Origin: Lentisphaeraceae bacterium
Lineage (GTDB): Bacteria; Verrucomicrobiota; Lentisphaeria; Lentisphaerales; Lentisphaeraceae
NCBI GenBank assembly: GCA_021232515.1
Contig: JAJPOQ010000062.1
Span: 1 to 53,971 of the forward strand
Direction: 5' to 3'
Length of the DNA stretch: 53,971 nt
The notes beneath the pieces were generated by a model. That model worked only from the letters and a program-made list of their open reading frames with translations, searched no databases and had not been told where the DNA came from. The translations under genes and the position numbers were made by a program. Position 1 is the stretch's first letter; each line of letters begins with the position of its first letter. Of the stretch, positions 16,895 to 25,682 are shown piece by piece.

Positions 16895-18157
16895 ATGAAT
16901 AGACGAAATTTTGTTCAAATGGCCAGTATGGCAACCATAGCTGCGGCTCAAGCTGCAACAGGAAGTAAAAAGAAAGATGCTACTCTAAATGTCGGTATAA
17001 TCGGTTGTGGAGCTCGTGGTCTTGGTGCAGTAGTCAATATCCTCTCTGCAGATAAAAATGTTAAAATCATCGCTGCTGGTGAACTATTCCCTGATAAACT
17101 AGCTAGTGCTATGGAAAAACTAGATCGCTTAAACACTGGTGAGTTCGAAGGTCGCATCGACATCCCTAAAGAAAACCAATTTACTGGCTTAGACAACTAT
17201 AAGGGCGTTCTTGCTTGCGATATAGACATAGTTCTTCACACCACTCCTCCTGGTTTTCGACCTCAGCATCTAGAAGCTGCAGTTGAAGCTGGCAAACATA
17301 TATTTGCCGAAAAACCGCTTGGTGTAGATGCCGTAGGTATACGTAAAGTCCAAGCTGTAGTCGATAAGTGTAAAGAAAAAGGTCTTTCATTCCTCGGTGG
17401 TTTCTGCTACAGGTTTAGAGACTCGATGGTCAATACTGTCGATAAGATTCACAATGGTCACATCGGCGAGATTAAAAATATACAGTGCTCCTACAACACT
17501 GGTTTACTCTGGACTCGACTTCGTCAAGAAAATTGGGCCGACATGGAGTACTACACGCGTAACTGGTACTACTACAACTTCCTTTCTGGTGATCATATCG
17601 TCGAGCAAGGTATACATAATATCGACAAGATGTGCTGGGTTATGGGAAGTAAGCCTCCACTTGAAGCCTACGGCATGGGTGGCAGAATTGTTCGTACAGA
17701 TGACAAGTTTGGCCATATCTACGACCACTTTAGTATTCAATACAAGTTTGAAGATGACGTCTACGCCAACTTCACCTGTCGTCAACAAGGTGGAACAGAA
17801 AGACGTGTGGCTGACTATGTAGTTGGTACTGAGGGTACGGCTGATCTTATGAAAGCTAAGATCAAGAGTAAAAAAGGCGATTGGCGTCAGCGCAAGCAAG
17901 GTATACAAATGCATGCCGCTGAGCACATTCCTTTTATAAAAGGCATACGTTCTGGCAAGGTACTCAATAATGGCGATGAATCTGTCATCAGTAGTATGAC
18001 TGGAGTCATGGGTCGTATGGCAGCCTACTCTGGCAAAGTCGTAACTTGGGAACATATGATGAAGTCTAAAGAAGACCTCACACCACCAACATATGATTTA
18101 AGTGCGTCTATGTCTGAACCTCCAGTAGCACAACCTGGTATTTACGAGCTTATCTAA
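16895..18157 (+). CDS. Exported Gfo/Idh/MocA-family oxidoreductase
   Basis: A 420-residue protein. A short Tat-type leader (MNRRNFVQMASMATIAAAQA) precedes the Rossmann fold, with nucleotide site VGIIGCGARGLGAV at about residue 34. The family EKP motif is present (GKHIFAEKPLGVDAVGIRK), as is a C-terminal substrate domain (DHIVEQGIHNIDKMCWVMG). The nucleotide is probably NAD(H). Tat-exported members of this family, which keep the cofactor bound, are common in PVC bacteria and Bacteroidetes and include glycosidases acting by NAD-dependent elimination (GH109-like) and sugar oxidoreductases; which applies is not resolvable. It lies 88 nt upstream of a ROK regulator gene. Confidence 0.88.
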   Translation: MNRRNFVQMASMATIAAAQAATGSKKKDATLNVGIIGCGARGLGAVVNILSADKNVKIIAAGELFPDKLASAMEKLDRLNTGEFEGRIDIPKENQFTGLDNYKGVLACDIDIVLHTTPPGFRPQHLEAAVEAGKHIFAEKPLGVDAVGIRKVQAVVDKCKEKGLSFLGGFCYRFRDSMVNTVDKIHNGHIGEIKNIQCSYNTGLLWTRLRQENWADMEYYTRNWYYYNFLSGDHIVEQGIHNIDKMCWVMGSKPPLEAYGMGGRIVRTDDKFGHIYDHFSIQYKFEDDVYANFTCRQQGGTERRVADYVVGTEGTADLMKAKIKSKKGDWRQRKQGIQMHAAEHIPFIKGIRSGKVLNNGDESVISSMTGVMGRMAAYSGKVVTWEHMMKSKEDLTPPTYDLSASMSEPPVAQPGIYELI

Positions 18158-18163
18158 ACTCAT

Positions 18164-18192
18164 AAGCCTGATTTTTAAATAAAGTCAGGCTT
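18164..18192 (+). terminator. Weak hairpin after the Gfo/Idh gene
   Basis: AAGCCTGA pairs with TCAGGCTT across a 13-nt AT-rich loop, just after the oxidoreductase stop. No proper T-run follows, so termination would be partial or it may be a processing stem between this gene and the ROK gene. Confidence 0.4.
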
Positions 18193-18245
18193 GTTCTCCA
18201 GCTCAAAGAAACTAAGTTTAGTAAAACTTCATTAAAGATGGTTTC

Positions 18246-19367
18246 ATGGCAGACTCAAACATCTCAAATAATATTCTTAAAAGAGCTGAAAATCGACTAC
18301 AGATTTGCAATACACTGCAAAGACATGGTTCATTGACGAGAAGTGAGATAGCCGAGTATTGCGGCATTCGTAAAAACAGCATTGGTTCCCTGATCGACGA
18401 TCTCGAAACAAAAGGATTTCTGGCAAATAACAGCGGCCGCAAACGACTTCCAATCGAGTTAAACAACTCATCGAAAACCATCTTATCCCTTGAGCTTTGC
18501 GCCCATTATTTCAACATCGCCTCAATTAATCTTAACGGTAAGATCGTTCATCGCGAAACATTTCCAACAAACGCCAAAACTCGTACAGAGTACTTAAAAG
18601 CTGTTACTGACTCAGCGCTTAAGTTTTCTAAAGATCACAAGCTAGATATACTCGCTATGGGCATCGCTCTTCCAGGCATAGTCGACTACAGCTGTGGCAA
18701 CTGCATTGAGGCTAGTAACCTACCAGACTTCACCAACATCCCGCTTCAGTCACTCTTTGAATCCTACTTCAACTGTAGTGTTTCAGTGATGAACAGTGTC
18801 GATGCCAGCTTATATAGTTTTGATCGCTTACTTAACAAAACTCGTGAGATAAAAAATGCCCTTTTCATCGACATCGTCACAGGTGTTGGTACTTCGATCA
18901 TGATAGATGGGAAAATCATGAGTGGCAGTAACTCTATGGCAGGTGAAATAGGTCAGATAAAGCCTAAAGGTTACAAACACACAATCGACCACCTCTGTTC
19001 AATGGACGGCATGCTTAGAGACGCTTCAAAAATAACTGGCAAAAAAATAACTGCCATGTCAGACTTTCTAGCTTTATTAAAGTCCGACAAAGCCATCTCC
19101 AAGATGTTTAAGGAAAAGGCTGAGCTCATCGCCGAACCTTTAATCTTTGCTTTAGGTTTTCTCGATCCAGATGCGATCATTTTCAGTAATCAGCCAAAAG
19201 AGTTTTATAACCAACTCATTGCTCATCTGGACAAAGAAATAAAGAAACGCATGATGCACCTAAACGCCAAGTATCTCATAAGCTCTGAAAACAACAGTCT
19301 TATCGGCGTTGCCCTTAAGTCTATTGATTGTGTTTTCTCTGACCCTGAGTTCGATCAGAAGTTTTAA
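18246..19367 (+). CDS. ROK-family transcriptional regulator (NagC/XylR-like)
   Basis: A 373-residue protein. An N-terminal winged helix at about 18-65 (LQRHGSLTRSEIAEYCGIRK, NSIGSLIDDLETKGFL) is followed by the ROK actin-like domain (LDILAMGIALPGIVDYSCGN; FIDIVTGVGTSIMIDGKIMS). In ROK sugar kinases the GEIGH His and a CxCGxxGC cluster bind zinc; here the sequence reads GEIGQ and only a single Cys (HLCSMDGML) remains, so zinc binding and kinase activity are unlikely. It should be a pure sugar-responsive repressor. Its position suggests control of the amino-sugar/oxidoreductase genes around 15-18 kb. Confidence 0.88.
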   Translation: MADSNISNNILKRAENRLQICNTLQRHGSLTRSEIAEYCGIRKNSIGSLIDDLETKGFLANNSGRKRLPIELNNSSKTILSLELCAHYFNIASINLNGKIVHRETFPTNAKTRTEYLKAVTDSALKFSKDHKLDILAMGIALPGIVDYSCGNCIEASNLPDFTNIPLQSLFESYFNCSVSVMNSVDASLYSFDRLLNKTREIKNALFIDIVTGVGTSIMIDGKIMSGSNSMAGEIGQIKPKGYKHTIDHLCSMDGMLRDASKITGKKITAMSDFLALLKSDKAISKMFKEKAELIAEPLIFALGFLDPDAIIFSNQPKEFYNQLIAHLDKEIKKRMMHLNAKYLISSENNSLIGVALKSIDCVFSDPEFDQKF

Positions 19368-19371
19368 TCAC

Positions 19372-20127
19372 TCATCGATCAAGACGCCCTGCGCTCCAAA
19401 GTAAACCGCGAGTAAATACTTTTTGAAAAGTTGGATCCTGAAAAGTCACTTCTTTATGACCAAAGGTTATTCCAAAAACTCGCGTCTTATCTATCTCATT
19501 TACCCAGATACAAGTTTGCTTATCGCCCGACTTTTCACTGTGCGCGTAAGCTAATGGTGTCATCCCCGGGAATTCTTTATCGATGATATACAACTCATCC
19601 TTCGGCGTTTTCCAAACTTCAGGAAACCCCTGCATAATGGGATGATGCGGCTGAGCATTTTTTACTAAATACTCAGACTGATGTTCATGAGTCAAAGAAC
19701 GCAGCCCCATGAGTTCATGCCATGGATTTGCATCTTCACCGGCAAAGCGAAATGTATGCATTGCACAGTGTAGGAAAACTATCCCTGTTTCAGAGCTCTT
19801 ATGAGAATTAACAACTCTATCGATCAAGCTCTTATCTGTTATCTTCCCCAAGCATTCATTATGGACAATCACATCAAACTTAGTCGCCCAATCCATCTCA
19901 TTATAAAAAGGTAAATTAAGTGTAGTTTTCTTATTCTCAGTTTTATCTACTTGAATAACCGTCCATTCTATTTCCGCACTTTTGGCGGTAAAACCTTTAA
20001 TTAACTGACTTTGCTTTTCATAATTGTGACAACAACCGCCAGTGAGTAAAAGAGCCTTCAACTTTTCAGGTTGCTTCGTCGAACAAGAAGCTAGGAATAC
20101 ACAAAAAAGAAGAAAAAAGTATTTCAT
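19372..20127 (-). CDS. ThuA-domain lipoprotein
   Basis: A 251-residue protein. The ATG at 20127 is chosen over a TTG two codons earlier because AAGGA lies 7 nt before it. A lipoprotein signal is present (YFFLLFCVFLASC). The ThuA fold (class I glutamine amidotransferase-like) is shown by KALLLTGGCCHNYEKQSQLI, GIVFLHCAMHTF, the HPIMQGFPEVWKT..DELY block and the ending TRGLLWSAGR. ThuA domains take part in trehalose or 3-keto-sugar use in some bacteria; in PVC bacteria and Bacteroidetes they are often fused to or adjacent to sugar dehydrogenases, as with the divergent gene here. The 3' end is 4 nt from the convergent ROK gene. Confidence 0.88.
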   Translation of the reverse strand: MKYFFLLFCVFLASCSTKQPEKLKALLLTGGCCHNYEKQSQLIKGFTAKSAEIEWTVIQVDKTENKKTTLNLPFYNEMDWATKFDVIVHNECLGKITDKSLIDRVVNSHKSSETGIVFLHCAMHTFRFAGEDANPWHELMGLRSLTHEHQSEYLVKNAQPHHPIMQGFPEVWKTPKDELYIIDKEFPGMTPLAYAHSEKSGDKQTCIWVNEIDKTRVFGITFGHKEVTFQDPTFQKVFTRGLLWSAGRLDR

Positions 20128-20398
20128 AAACAATCCTTGGATTTTAATATTACCAAAAAACGTTTTGAGGATTTAGAATCTGCCTTAAAGCTTCGAATAA
20201 AAATGAAGAGGACTCTTTGGAAGGCTTTAAAGTTTATTTGAAGAGCCTCTGACTCAAAGCCCATTAATAATAAATTTAAATTTGTCTGAATCTTAAAGAT
20301 TCTCTAAAAAAGTCATACTTTTTTTCAAGTTTTAGTATCAAAGGTAAAAGTTATGTTGTTTTATTTTAAAATGATTTATAACACAGGCCATCATAATA

Positions 20399-22987
20399 AT
20401 GAAAAAACTATTCCTTATATTCCTGACTGCTTTCATCAGTCTACAAGCTCAAGACAAACCAGATCCAGATAGATTTGAAATAAAAACTCTTCACGAAGAC
20501 TTAGATCGACCTATGACCATGGATGTCTTGCCTGATGGCCGTATCATATTTGTCGAGCTTGGTGGTAAGGTTCGACTCCTAAATCCAGCAACAGGAATCA
20601 TAACTGACTCAGCAACGATAAAAGTTACGACCAGTCAAGAAAGTGGTTTGCTTGGTGTTGTCTGTGATCCGAACTTCAAGGAAAACAATTGGATTTATGT
20701 TCGTTACTCTCATCCCACAGAGAAAAAGGAGTATGTCAGTCGCTTTACTCTTAAAGGCGATAAAATAGATACGACGAAAGAAGACGTCATTATTAGTTTT
20801 GACATAGATCGCAAAAAAGGAAACTGTTGCCACAAAGCAGGTTCTCTAGCCTTTGATCCAAGTCGAAACCTATATATTTCTGTTGGTGATAACACTGGTC
20901 ATGCAGGAGCTTCAAAAGGTTTTGGTCCGCTCGATGAAAGACCTGGGAACGACGACTACGATTCACAAAGGTCTTCTGCTAACAGCATGAGCCTTGTAGG
21001 TGGCATCATGCGTATAACCCCTAAAAAAGAAGGTGGCTATACTATCCCTGAAGGAAACCTTTTTCCTGAAGGTGGCAAACTTAAAGGCCGTCCTGAGTTG
21101 TTCACTAAAGGAAATCGAAACCCGTGGCGAATCTCAATCGACCCTAAAACAGGTTATTTATACTGGGGTGAAGTTGGTCCAGATGCCGGTAGTGACGATC
21201 CCAAAAAAGGCCCTCGTGGCTATGATGAGATCAATCAAGCAAAACAAGCTGGCTTTTTTGGCTGGCCCTACTTTATAGCAGATAACTTTTCCTACATTGA
21301 TCGCGACTTTGTCACTGGAGAAATAAAAGGTGAATTCGATCCGCAAAAACCTATAAACGATTCGCCAAATAACAGCGGCAGTAAAGTCCTACCTCCGGCA
21401 CAACCAGCCTTCATTTATTATCTTCGTCAAAAAAGTAAAAAGTTCCCTATGCTAGGCTCTGGTGGCCGAACAGCTTGTGCGGGCCCAGTCTATCACTACG
21501 ATGAAAAACAAACTCACCCTCACAAACTTCCAAAGTACTACGACAACTGCCTATTCATCTATGAATGGTCACGTCACTGGATCATGGCAGTTCACCTCAA
21601 TGAAGATTCATCTATCAAGAGAATTGAGCCATTTCTAAAAACTGGCGACATCATCCGTCCAATCGACATAAAGTTTGGTCCAAATGGAGAGATGTACGTT
21701 ATTCGCTATGGTGAAACTTGGGGCAAAAATGAAGATACAAAAATGCTGAGAATCGATTATGTCCAAGGCAACCGCCCTCCTAAGGCAGTTATCGATTACG
21801 AAAACAACATCGGTAAACTCCCTCTCAAAGTAAAACTCTCCGCTGAGAAAAGTTTCGATCGCGACAGAGAAGATAAACTCAAATATGAGTGGTTTATAGA
21901 AGGCCAGCCACAAGCATTTTCCACAGAGGTAAAACTAGAAAAAACTTTTAACATTCCTGGAACTCACACCGTAACTCTTAAAGTTTCGGATCAGGATGGC
22001 CTTTTCTCACAAGAATCTATTTCCGTTGTCTCGGGGAATAGTACTCCTGAAGTTGTCTTCGACTACCAAGCCGGCAGTGGAATATTTGACTGGAATGAGG
22101 ACATAAAGATAAAGGTAAATGCCATAGATGCTGAGGACGGCAAAGTTAGCAAACTCAAGCTTAAGCTAAGCAATAAAGAAGAAAACGCTGCTGAGCCACT
22201 TGGCTTAAGACTCATGAAGAAAAGTGACTGTTTCAATTGTCACGCTATAGACCGCAAAATTGTCGGCCCAACCTTTAACGAAATAGCTCTAAAATATAAA
22301 AATGACGACAAAGGCTTTAATGAAAGTGTCAAACGAGTCCATCTTGGTTCAGTAAATGTTTGGGGGCCGGCGCCCATGCTTGCACATCCACAACATAAAC
22401 CAGAGGATATAGAACATATGATTCGCTGGATATTTAGCCTGAGTGACAAAGGCGAAGAATTGGAAGTCAATACAAATGAAGTCATTACTCTTAAAGCTCC
22501 TCAAAAAAATAACAGTTCAAGTAAGTTTGTCGTCCTCGCAAAATATACCGACAAAGGAGCCATCGCTGTAGGCCCTCTCACTGGCAGTAAAAGTTTTGTC
22601 AGTCGTCATAAACTTGTTGAAGCTGAGAAAGCCGATGAACGCATTGGTCTTAAACAAAAATTCTCACATGATTCGGGACATGGAAATAAATCTGTTCGAA
22701 CACAGGCAAAACAGTCTTATCTAGTTCTAAACAACACCCTCCTTAAAGGCATAAAGTCTATGACTCTAAGAGTTACAGGTGCCCAGAAAGGTACAGTGAT
22801 CGAAGTTCGAGAAGACTCTACTAAAGGGAAGTTACTGGGCAAACTAACTGTCGAGAAAAACATCAAAGCTTTTGAAAATCTGACGCTTCCACTAAGTGGT
22901 TCAGAAAAGCCAGCAAATGTACACATTATTTTTAAACAAAAAGTTGCTAGAGGCATGTATATCAACTGGCTACAATTTAATAAATAG
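20399..22987 (+). CDS. Glucose/sorbosone dehydrogenase-type propeller with PKD and cytochrome c domains
   Basis: An 862-residue exported protein (signal FLIFLTAFISLQA). The six-bladed PQQ-dependent sugar dehydrogenase-like propeller covers about 25-450 (LDRPMTMDVLPDGRIIFVEL, GLLGVVCDPNF, GNRNPWRISIDPKTGYLYWG). A PKD domain follows at about 455-560 (PGTHTVTLKVSDQDG), then a cytochrome c domain with C611-FNC-H615 (DRKIVGPTF, then M-L-A-HPQH as axial-Met region) and a C-terminal CBM6-like beta domain (about 740-862). It would oxidise a sugar and pass electrons to its own haem in the periplasm. No ribosome site is evident. It is divergent from a ThuA lipoprotein, a common functional partner. Confidence 0.9.
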   Translation: MKKLFLIFLTAFISLQAQDKPDPDRFEIKTLHEDLDRPMTMDVLPDGRIIFVELGGKVRLLNPATGIITDSATIKVTTSQESGLLGVVCDPNFKENNWIYVRYSHPTEKKEYVSRFTLKGDKIDTTKEDVIISFDIDRKKGNCCHKAGSLAFDPSRNLYISVGDNTGHAGASKGFGPLDERPGNDDYDSQRSSANSMSLVGGIMRITPKKEGGYTIPEGNLFPEGGKLKGRPELFTKGNRNPWRISIDPKTGYLYWGEVGPDAGSDDPKKGPRGYDEINQAKQAGFFGWPYFIADNFSYIDRDFVTGEIKGEFDPQKPINDSPNNSGSKVLPPAQPAFIYYLRQKSKKFPMLGSGGRTACAGPVYHYDEKQTHPHKLPKYYDNCLFIYEWSRHWIMAVHLNEDSSIKRIEPFLKTGDIIRPIDIKFGPNGEMYVIRYGETWGKNEDTKMLRIDYVQGNRPPKAVIDYENNIGKLPLKVKLSAEKSFDRDREDKLKYEWFIEGQPQAFSTEVKLEKTFNIPGTHTVTLKVSDQDGLFSQESISVVSGNSTPEVVFDYQAGSGIFDWNEDIKIKVNAIDAEDGKVSKLKLKLSNKEENAAEPLGLRLMKKSDCFNCHAIDRKIVGPTFNEIALKYKNDDKGFNESVKRVHLGSVNVWGPAPMLAHPQHKPEDIEHMIRWIFSLSDKGEELEVNTNEVITLKAPQKNNSSSKFVVLAKYTDKGAIAVGPLTGSKSFVSRHKLVEAEKADERIGLKQKFSHDSGHGNKSVRTQAKQSYLVLNNTLLKGIKSMTLRVTGAQKGTVIEVREDSTKGKLLGKLTVEKNIKAFENLTLPLSGSEKPANVHIIFKQKVARGMYINWLQFNK

Positions 22988-23051
22988 AAGTGACATTTTT
23001 AACAAAAGTGAGTTAAGAACGATATTCTCGTACTGTTTCATGTAATGAAAA

Positions 23052-23078
23052 GGGACTACAACTTGCGTGTTGTAGCCC
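23052..23078 (+). promoter_or_regulatory. Hairpin upstream of PSD pair 2
   Basis: CTACAAC (23056-23062) pairs with GTTGTAG (23069-23075), extended by GGG/CCC with a bulged A. It lies 25 nt before the PSD pair 2 start and has no T-run. It may terminate the sugar dehydrogenase transcript or structure the leader of the PSD transcript. Confidence 0.4.
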
Positions 23079-23102
23079 ATAAATTACATAAGTGGTTTGG
23101 TT

Positions 23103-25682
23103 ATGGTGCGTTCTCAACTTGCTCTACTTTTTTTACTTGTCTTTTGTGGCTATGGCTGGTCTCAAAACAATTTCCAAAAAGATATAAAGCCTATACTTAG
23201 CAAATACTGCTACAAGTGTCACGATGCCGACACTCAAAAAGGCGATCTACGACTCGACCTTGCTCATTCAGAAGATGACCTCATTAAACACCGTAAAGAA
23301 TGGCTACGTTCACTTGAGCTCATCAAAGAACGAGAAATGCCACCTAAAAAGCCCTTTCCTTCTCAGTTAGAAATAGAGAAATTAACTACCTACCTAGATA
23401 AAACCCTTCATAACTATGACTGGAGTAAAATCAAAAATCCAGGTTTCGTCAGCATGTCTAGGCTCACGAACATCGAGTATCAGAATTCTGTTTCAAATGT
23501 CTTTAATCTTGAGTTCTTTAAAAATGTCTCATTGATCAAAGATGCTGAAGGTGACTCTGGTTTTACAAATGACCGCGATAACCTTGGCCTTTCAACAAAT
23601 GCTCTTATCAAGTACATCGAAGAAGCTGAACAGTATGTCGATGCTTACCTTTCTTATAGACAAAAACCCTACTCTCAAAATTTTAATCTCGAACTGAAAG
23701 GTAAAAAAAGACTTTCACTTGGTCACAACAAATCTAAGTCTCTAGCAATGATCGCCCCATTTACGGGTGTTTATTTGTTGACTCTTGACCTTTCCTCTAA
23801 CCGTCACAAAAAAACGGGAATTGAAGTTTATGTAAATAACAGCTTAGTCTTTAGCTCACCGGTAAATGGCCTTGATCCAAAGCTTTATGAAGTTCCTATA
23901 TTTCTTAAAAAAGGCAGTACAAACTTAGTCATCTACTACAGCGAAAAAGCTGCTGCTCTATTTTCTGATAAAAGAATAAAAGAAAAAGCTCCAGAAAAAA
24001 TTTATAAAGCAACCTTTCAGGCTTTCAAAAAAGCGCCCAAAGTCCCCATCCCAGCTCAACATAAAAATAATCCAAAGTATAAAGCGGCCTATAATGAGAT
24101 CAATAAAAAGATTGCCAATGCGCACAAGTCTCTCGTCGCTGCCGACTTACTACTACAACTTCCAAAACTGCCAGATGACCGCAGCATGCTTTATGGTTTA
24201 GAAGGTGTTTTAAAGTGCAAACAAGCTCAAAAAATCTTGAACATTTCGGATGGTGCCATAAAACAAATGGTCGCCAAAGCCATCAACCGAAATCTTCCCA
24301 AAGAGTGTGGCGAAAAGCTTAAAGAGTTTAATAAAAAGTATGATGCCCTTTATGGCCATAAAAACGAAAGAGCTGGCAACCTCTCTATTGGCAAAGTTGC
24401 CCTCGCCGGCCCTTACCTTAGCAAAAACTCAAAAGATCCTCGAAGACTACTAAGTAAAGTAACCAACAAAGAAACTGCCCGAAAGCTTCTCTACTACTAT
24501 GCAGTCAAAGCTTTCAAACGTCAGGTCTCTCAATCAGACCTTGAACCAATGATCGGTGTATTCGATAAAACATTCAATGAAACTAAAAGCCTAGAACATG
24601 CCTTTCGCGATGCCTTGGTCACCTTGATCACTTCTCCTAAGTTCATGCTTCATAGAAATACACCTCCGAAAACTGGTACTGAAATAGATAACTTCCAAAA
24701 AGTAAGCCGCTTGTCGTATTTCCTCTGGCAAACCATTCCTGACGCGTCCTTATTGCGCATGGCTAGAGACAAGACCATCGCCAAACCAGAAAACACTCGT
24801 AAACAAATACAAAGAATGATCGCCGACGAAAGGTTCGAAAATTTCTGCAAAACATTTACGACAGAGTGGTTAAATATTGACAACATAAACGGCGTTTCTA
24901 TTTACCTAAAACAACTCATGCAAAAAGAACCTGAAATGCTCATTTCAAAAGTATTTAAAGAAAATCGAAATATCTTCGAGCTCATCGATGCAGACTACAC
25001 TTTTTTAAATGAGCACTTAGCCAGACACTATGATCTACCTGGAATAACCGGTGACGAAATGCGATTAGTAAAACTTAAAGACAAAACTCGTGGTGGACTG
25101 GTAACCATGGGCGGAGTTCTCGCCGCGACCTCACTTCCACGACGCACTAGTCCGGTTCACCGTGGTGCTTGGATTGTTGACACCATCTTTGGAGAAGAAC
25201 TTCCACTACCTCCGGACAATGTTCCAGAACTTCCTGCTAAAGTCCCTGGAGCGAAAACTCTGAGAGAGAAACTGGAACGTCACCGCAAAGACCCAAACTG
25301 TGCTAGTTGTCACGCTCGCATCGATCCTTATGGCTTCGCTCTTGAGAATTACGATAACATCGGCAGGTGGCGTGATAATGAACGTCGTGGTGTGCCGATT
25401 GACTCATCAATGATTTTGAAAAATGGCATAAAGACAAACGACATCAGTGGCTTTAAGAAGTACCTCCTGAAGTATAAAGGCAACGATATACGCCGTAGCT
25501 TGATCGAAAGAGTTTTGAGTTACGCCCTAGGCCGTAAACTTCAGTACTACGACGAACCGGCAATTCAAAAAATCATCACCCACATGAAGAAAAACAAAGA
25601 CAAGTCTCACTCACTTATCGAAGGAGTCATACTGTCTTACCCATTCTGGAACCAGAAGATACAAGAGGACCAACATGAGTAA
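23103..25682 (+). CDS. PSD-family cytochrome protein, pair 2
   Basis: An 859-residue protein; the ATG at 23103 is preferred to a TTG two codons earlier. A signal peptide (LALLFLLVFCGYGWS) is followed by haem site C36-YKC-H40 with DTQKGDLRLDL and EMPPKKPFP. DUF1587 is SRLTNIEYQNSVSNVFNLEF. A long middle region has a carbohydrate-binding-like beta segment (FTGVYLLTLDLSSNRHKKTG). DUF1595/1592 (AVKAFKRQVS; SRLSYFLWQTIPDASLL), DUF1588 (RGGLVTMGGVLAATSLPRRT; LPLPPDNVPE) with C733-ASC-H737-ARIDPYGFALENYD, and DUF1585 follow. The domain order matches pair 1, but the central region has diverged strongly. The stop overlaps the DUF1552 start by 8 nt, so the pair is translationally coupled. Confidence 0.92.
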   Translation: MVRSQLALLFLLVFCGYGWSQNNFQKDIKPILSKYCYKCHDADTQKGDLRLDLAHSEDDLIKHRKEWLRSLELIKEREMPPKKPFPSQLEIEKLTTYLDKTLHNYDWSKIKNPGFVSMSRLTNIEYQNSVSNVFNLEFFKNVSLIKDAEGDSGFTNDRDNLGLSTNALIKYIEEAEQYVDAYLSYRQKPYSQNFNLELKGKKRLSLGHNKSKSLAMIAPFTGVYLLTLDLSSNRHKKTGIEVYVNNSLVFSSPVNGLDPKLYEVPIFLKKGSTNLVIYYSEKAAALFSDKRIKEKAPEKIYKATFQAFKKAPKVPIPAQHKNNPKYKAAYNEINKKIANAHKSLVAADLLLQLPKLPDDRSMLYGLEGVLKCKQAQKILNISDGAIKQMVAKAINRNLPKECGEKLKEFNKKYDALYGHKNERAGNLSIGKVALAGPYLSKNSKDPRRLLSKVTNKETARKLLYYYAVKAFKRQVSQSDLEPMIGVFDKTFNETKSLEHAFRDALVTLITSPKFMLHRNTPPKTGTEIDNFQKVSRLSYFLWQTIPDASLLRMARDKTIAKPENTRKQIQRMIADERFENFCKTFTTEWLNIDNINGVSIYLKQLMQKEPEMLISKVFKENRNIFELIDADYTFLNEHLARHYDLPGITGDEMRLVKLKDKTRGGLVTMGGVLAATSLPRRTSPVHRGAWIVDTIFGEELPLPPDNVPELPAKVPGAKTLREKLERHRKDPNCASCHARIDPYGFALENYDNIGRWRDNERRGVPIDSSMILKNGIKTNDISGFKKYLLKYKGNDIRRSLIERVLSYALGRKLQYYDEPAIQKIITHMKKNKDKSHSLIEGVILSYPFWNQKIQEDQHE

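Noticed and set aside
20288..20302. AAGATTC palindrome as a third copy of the 40-nt upstream element
   Set aside because: Only the AAGATTCTCTA word is shared, the half-sites are arranged the opposite way, and it is about 97 nt from the start codon rather than 22-26.
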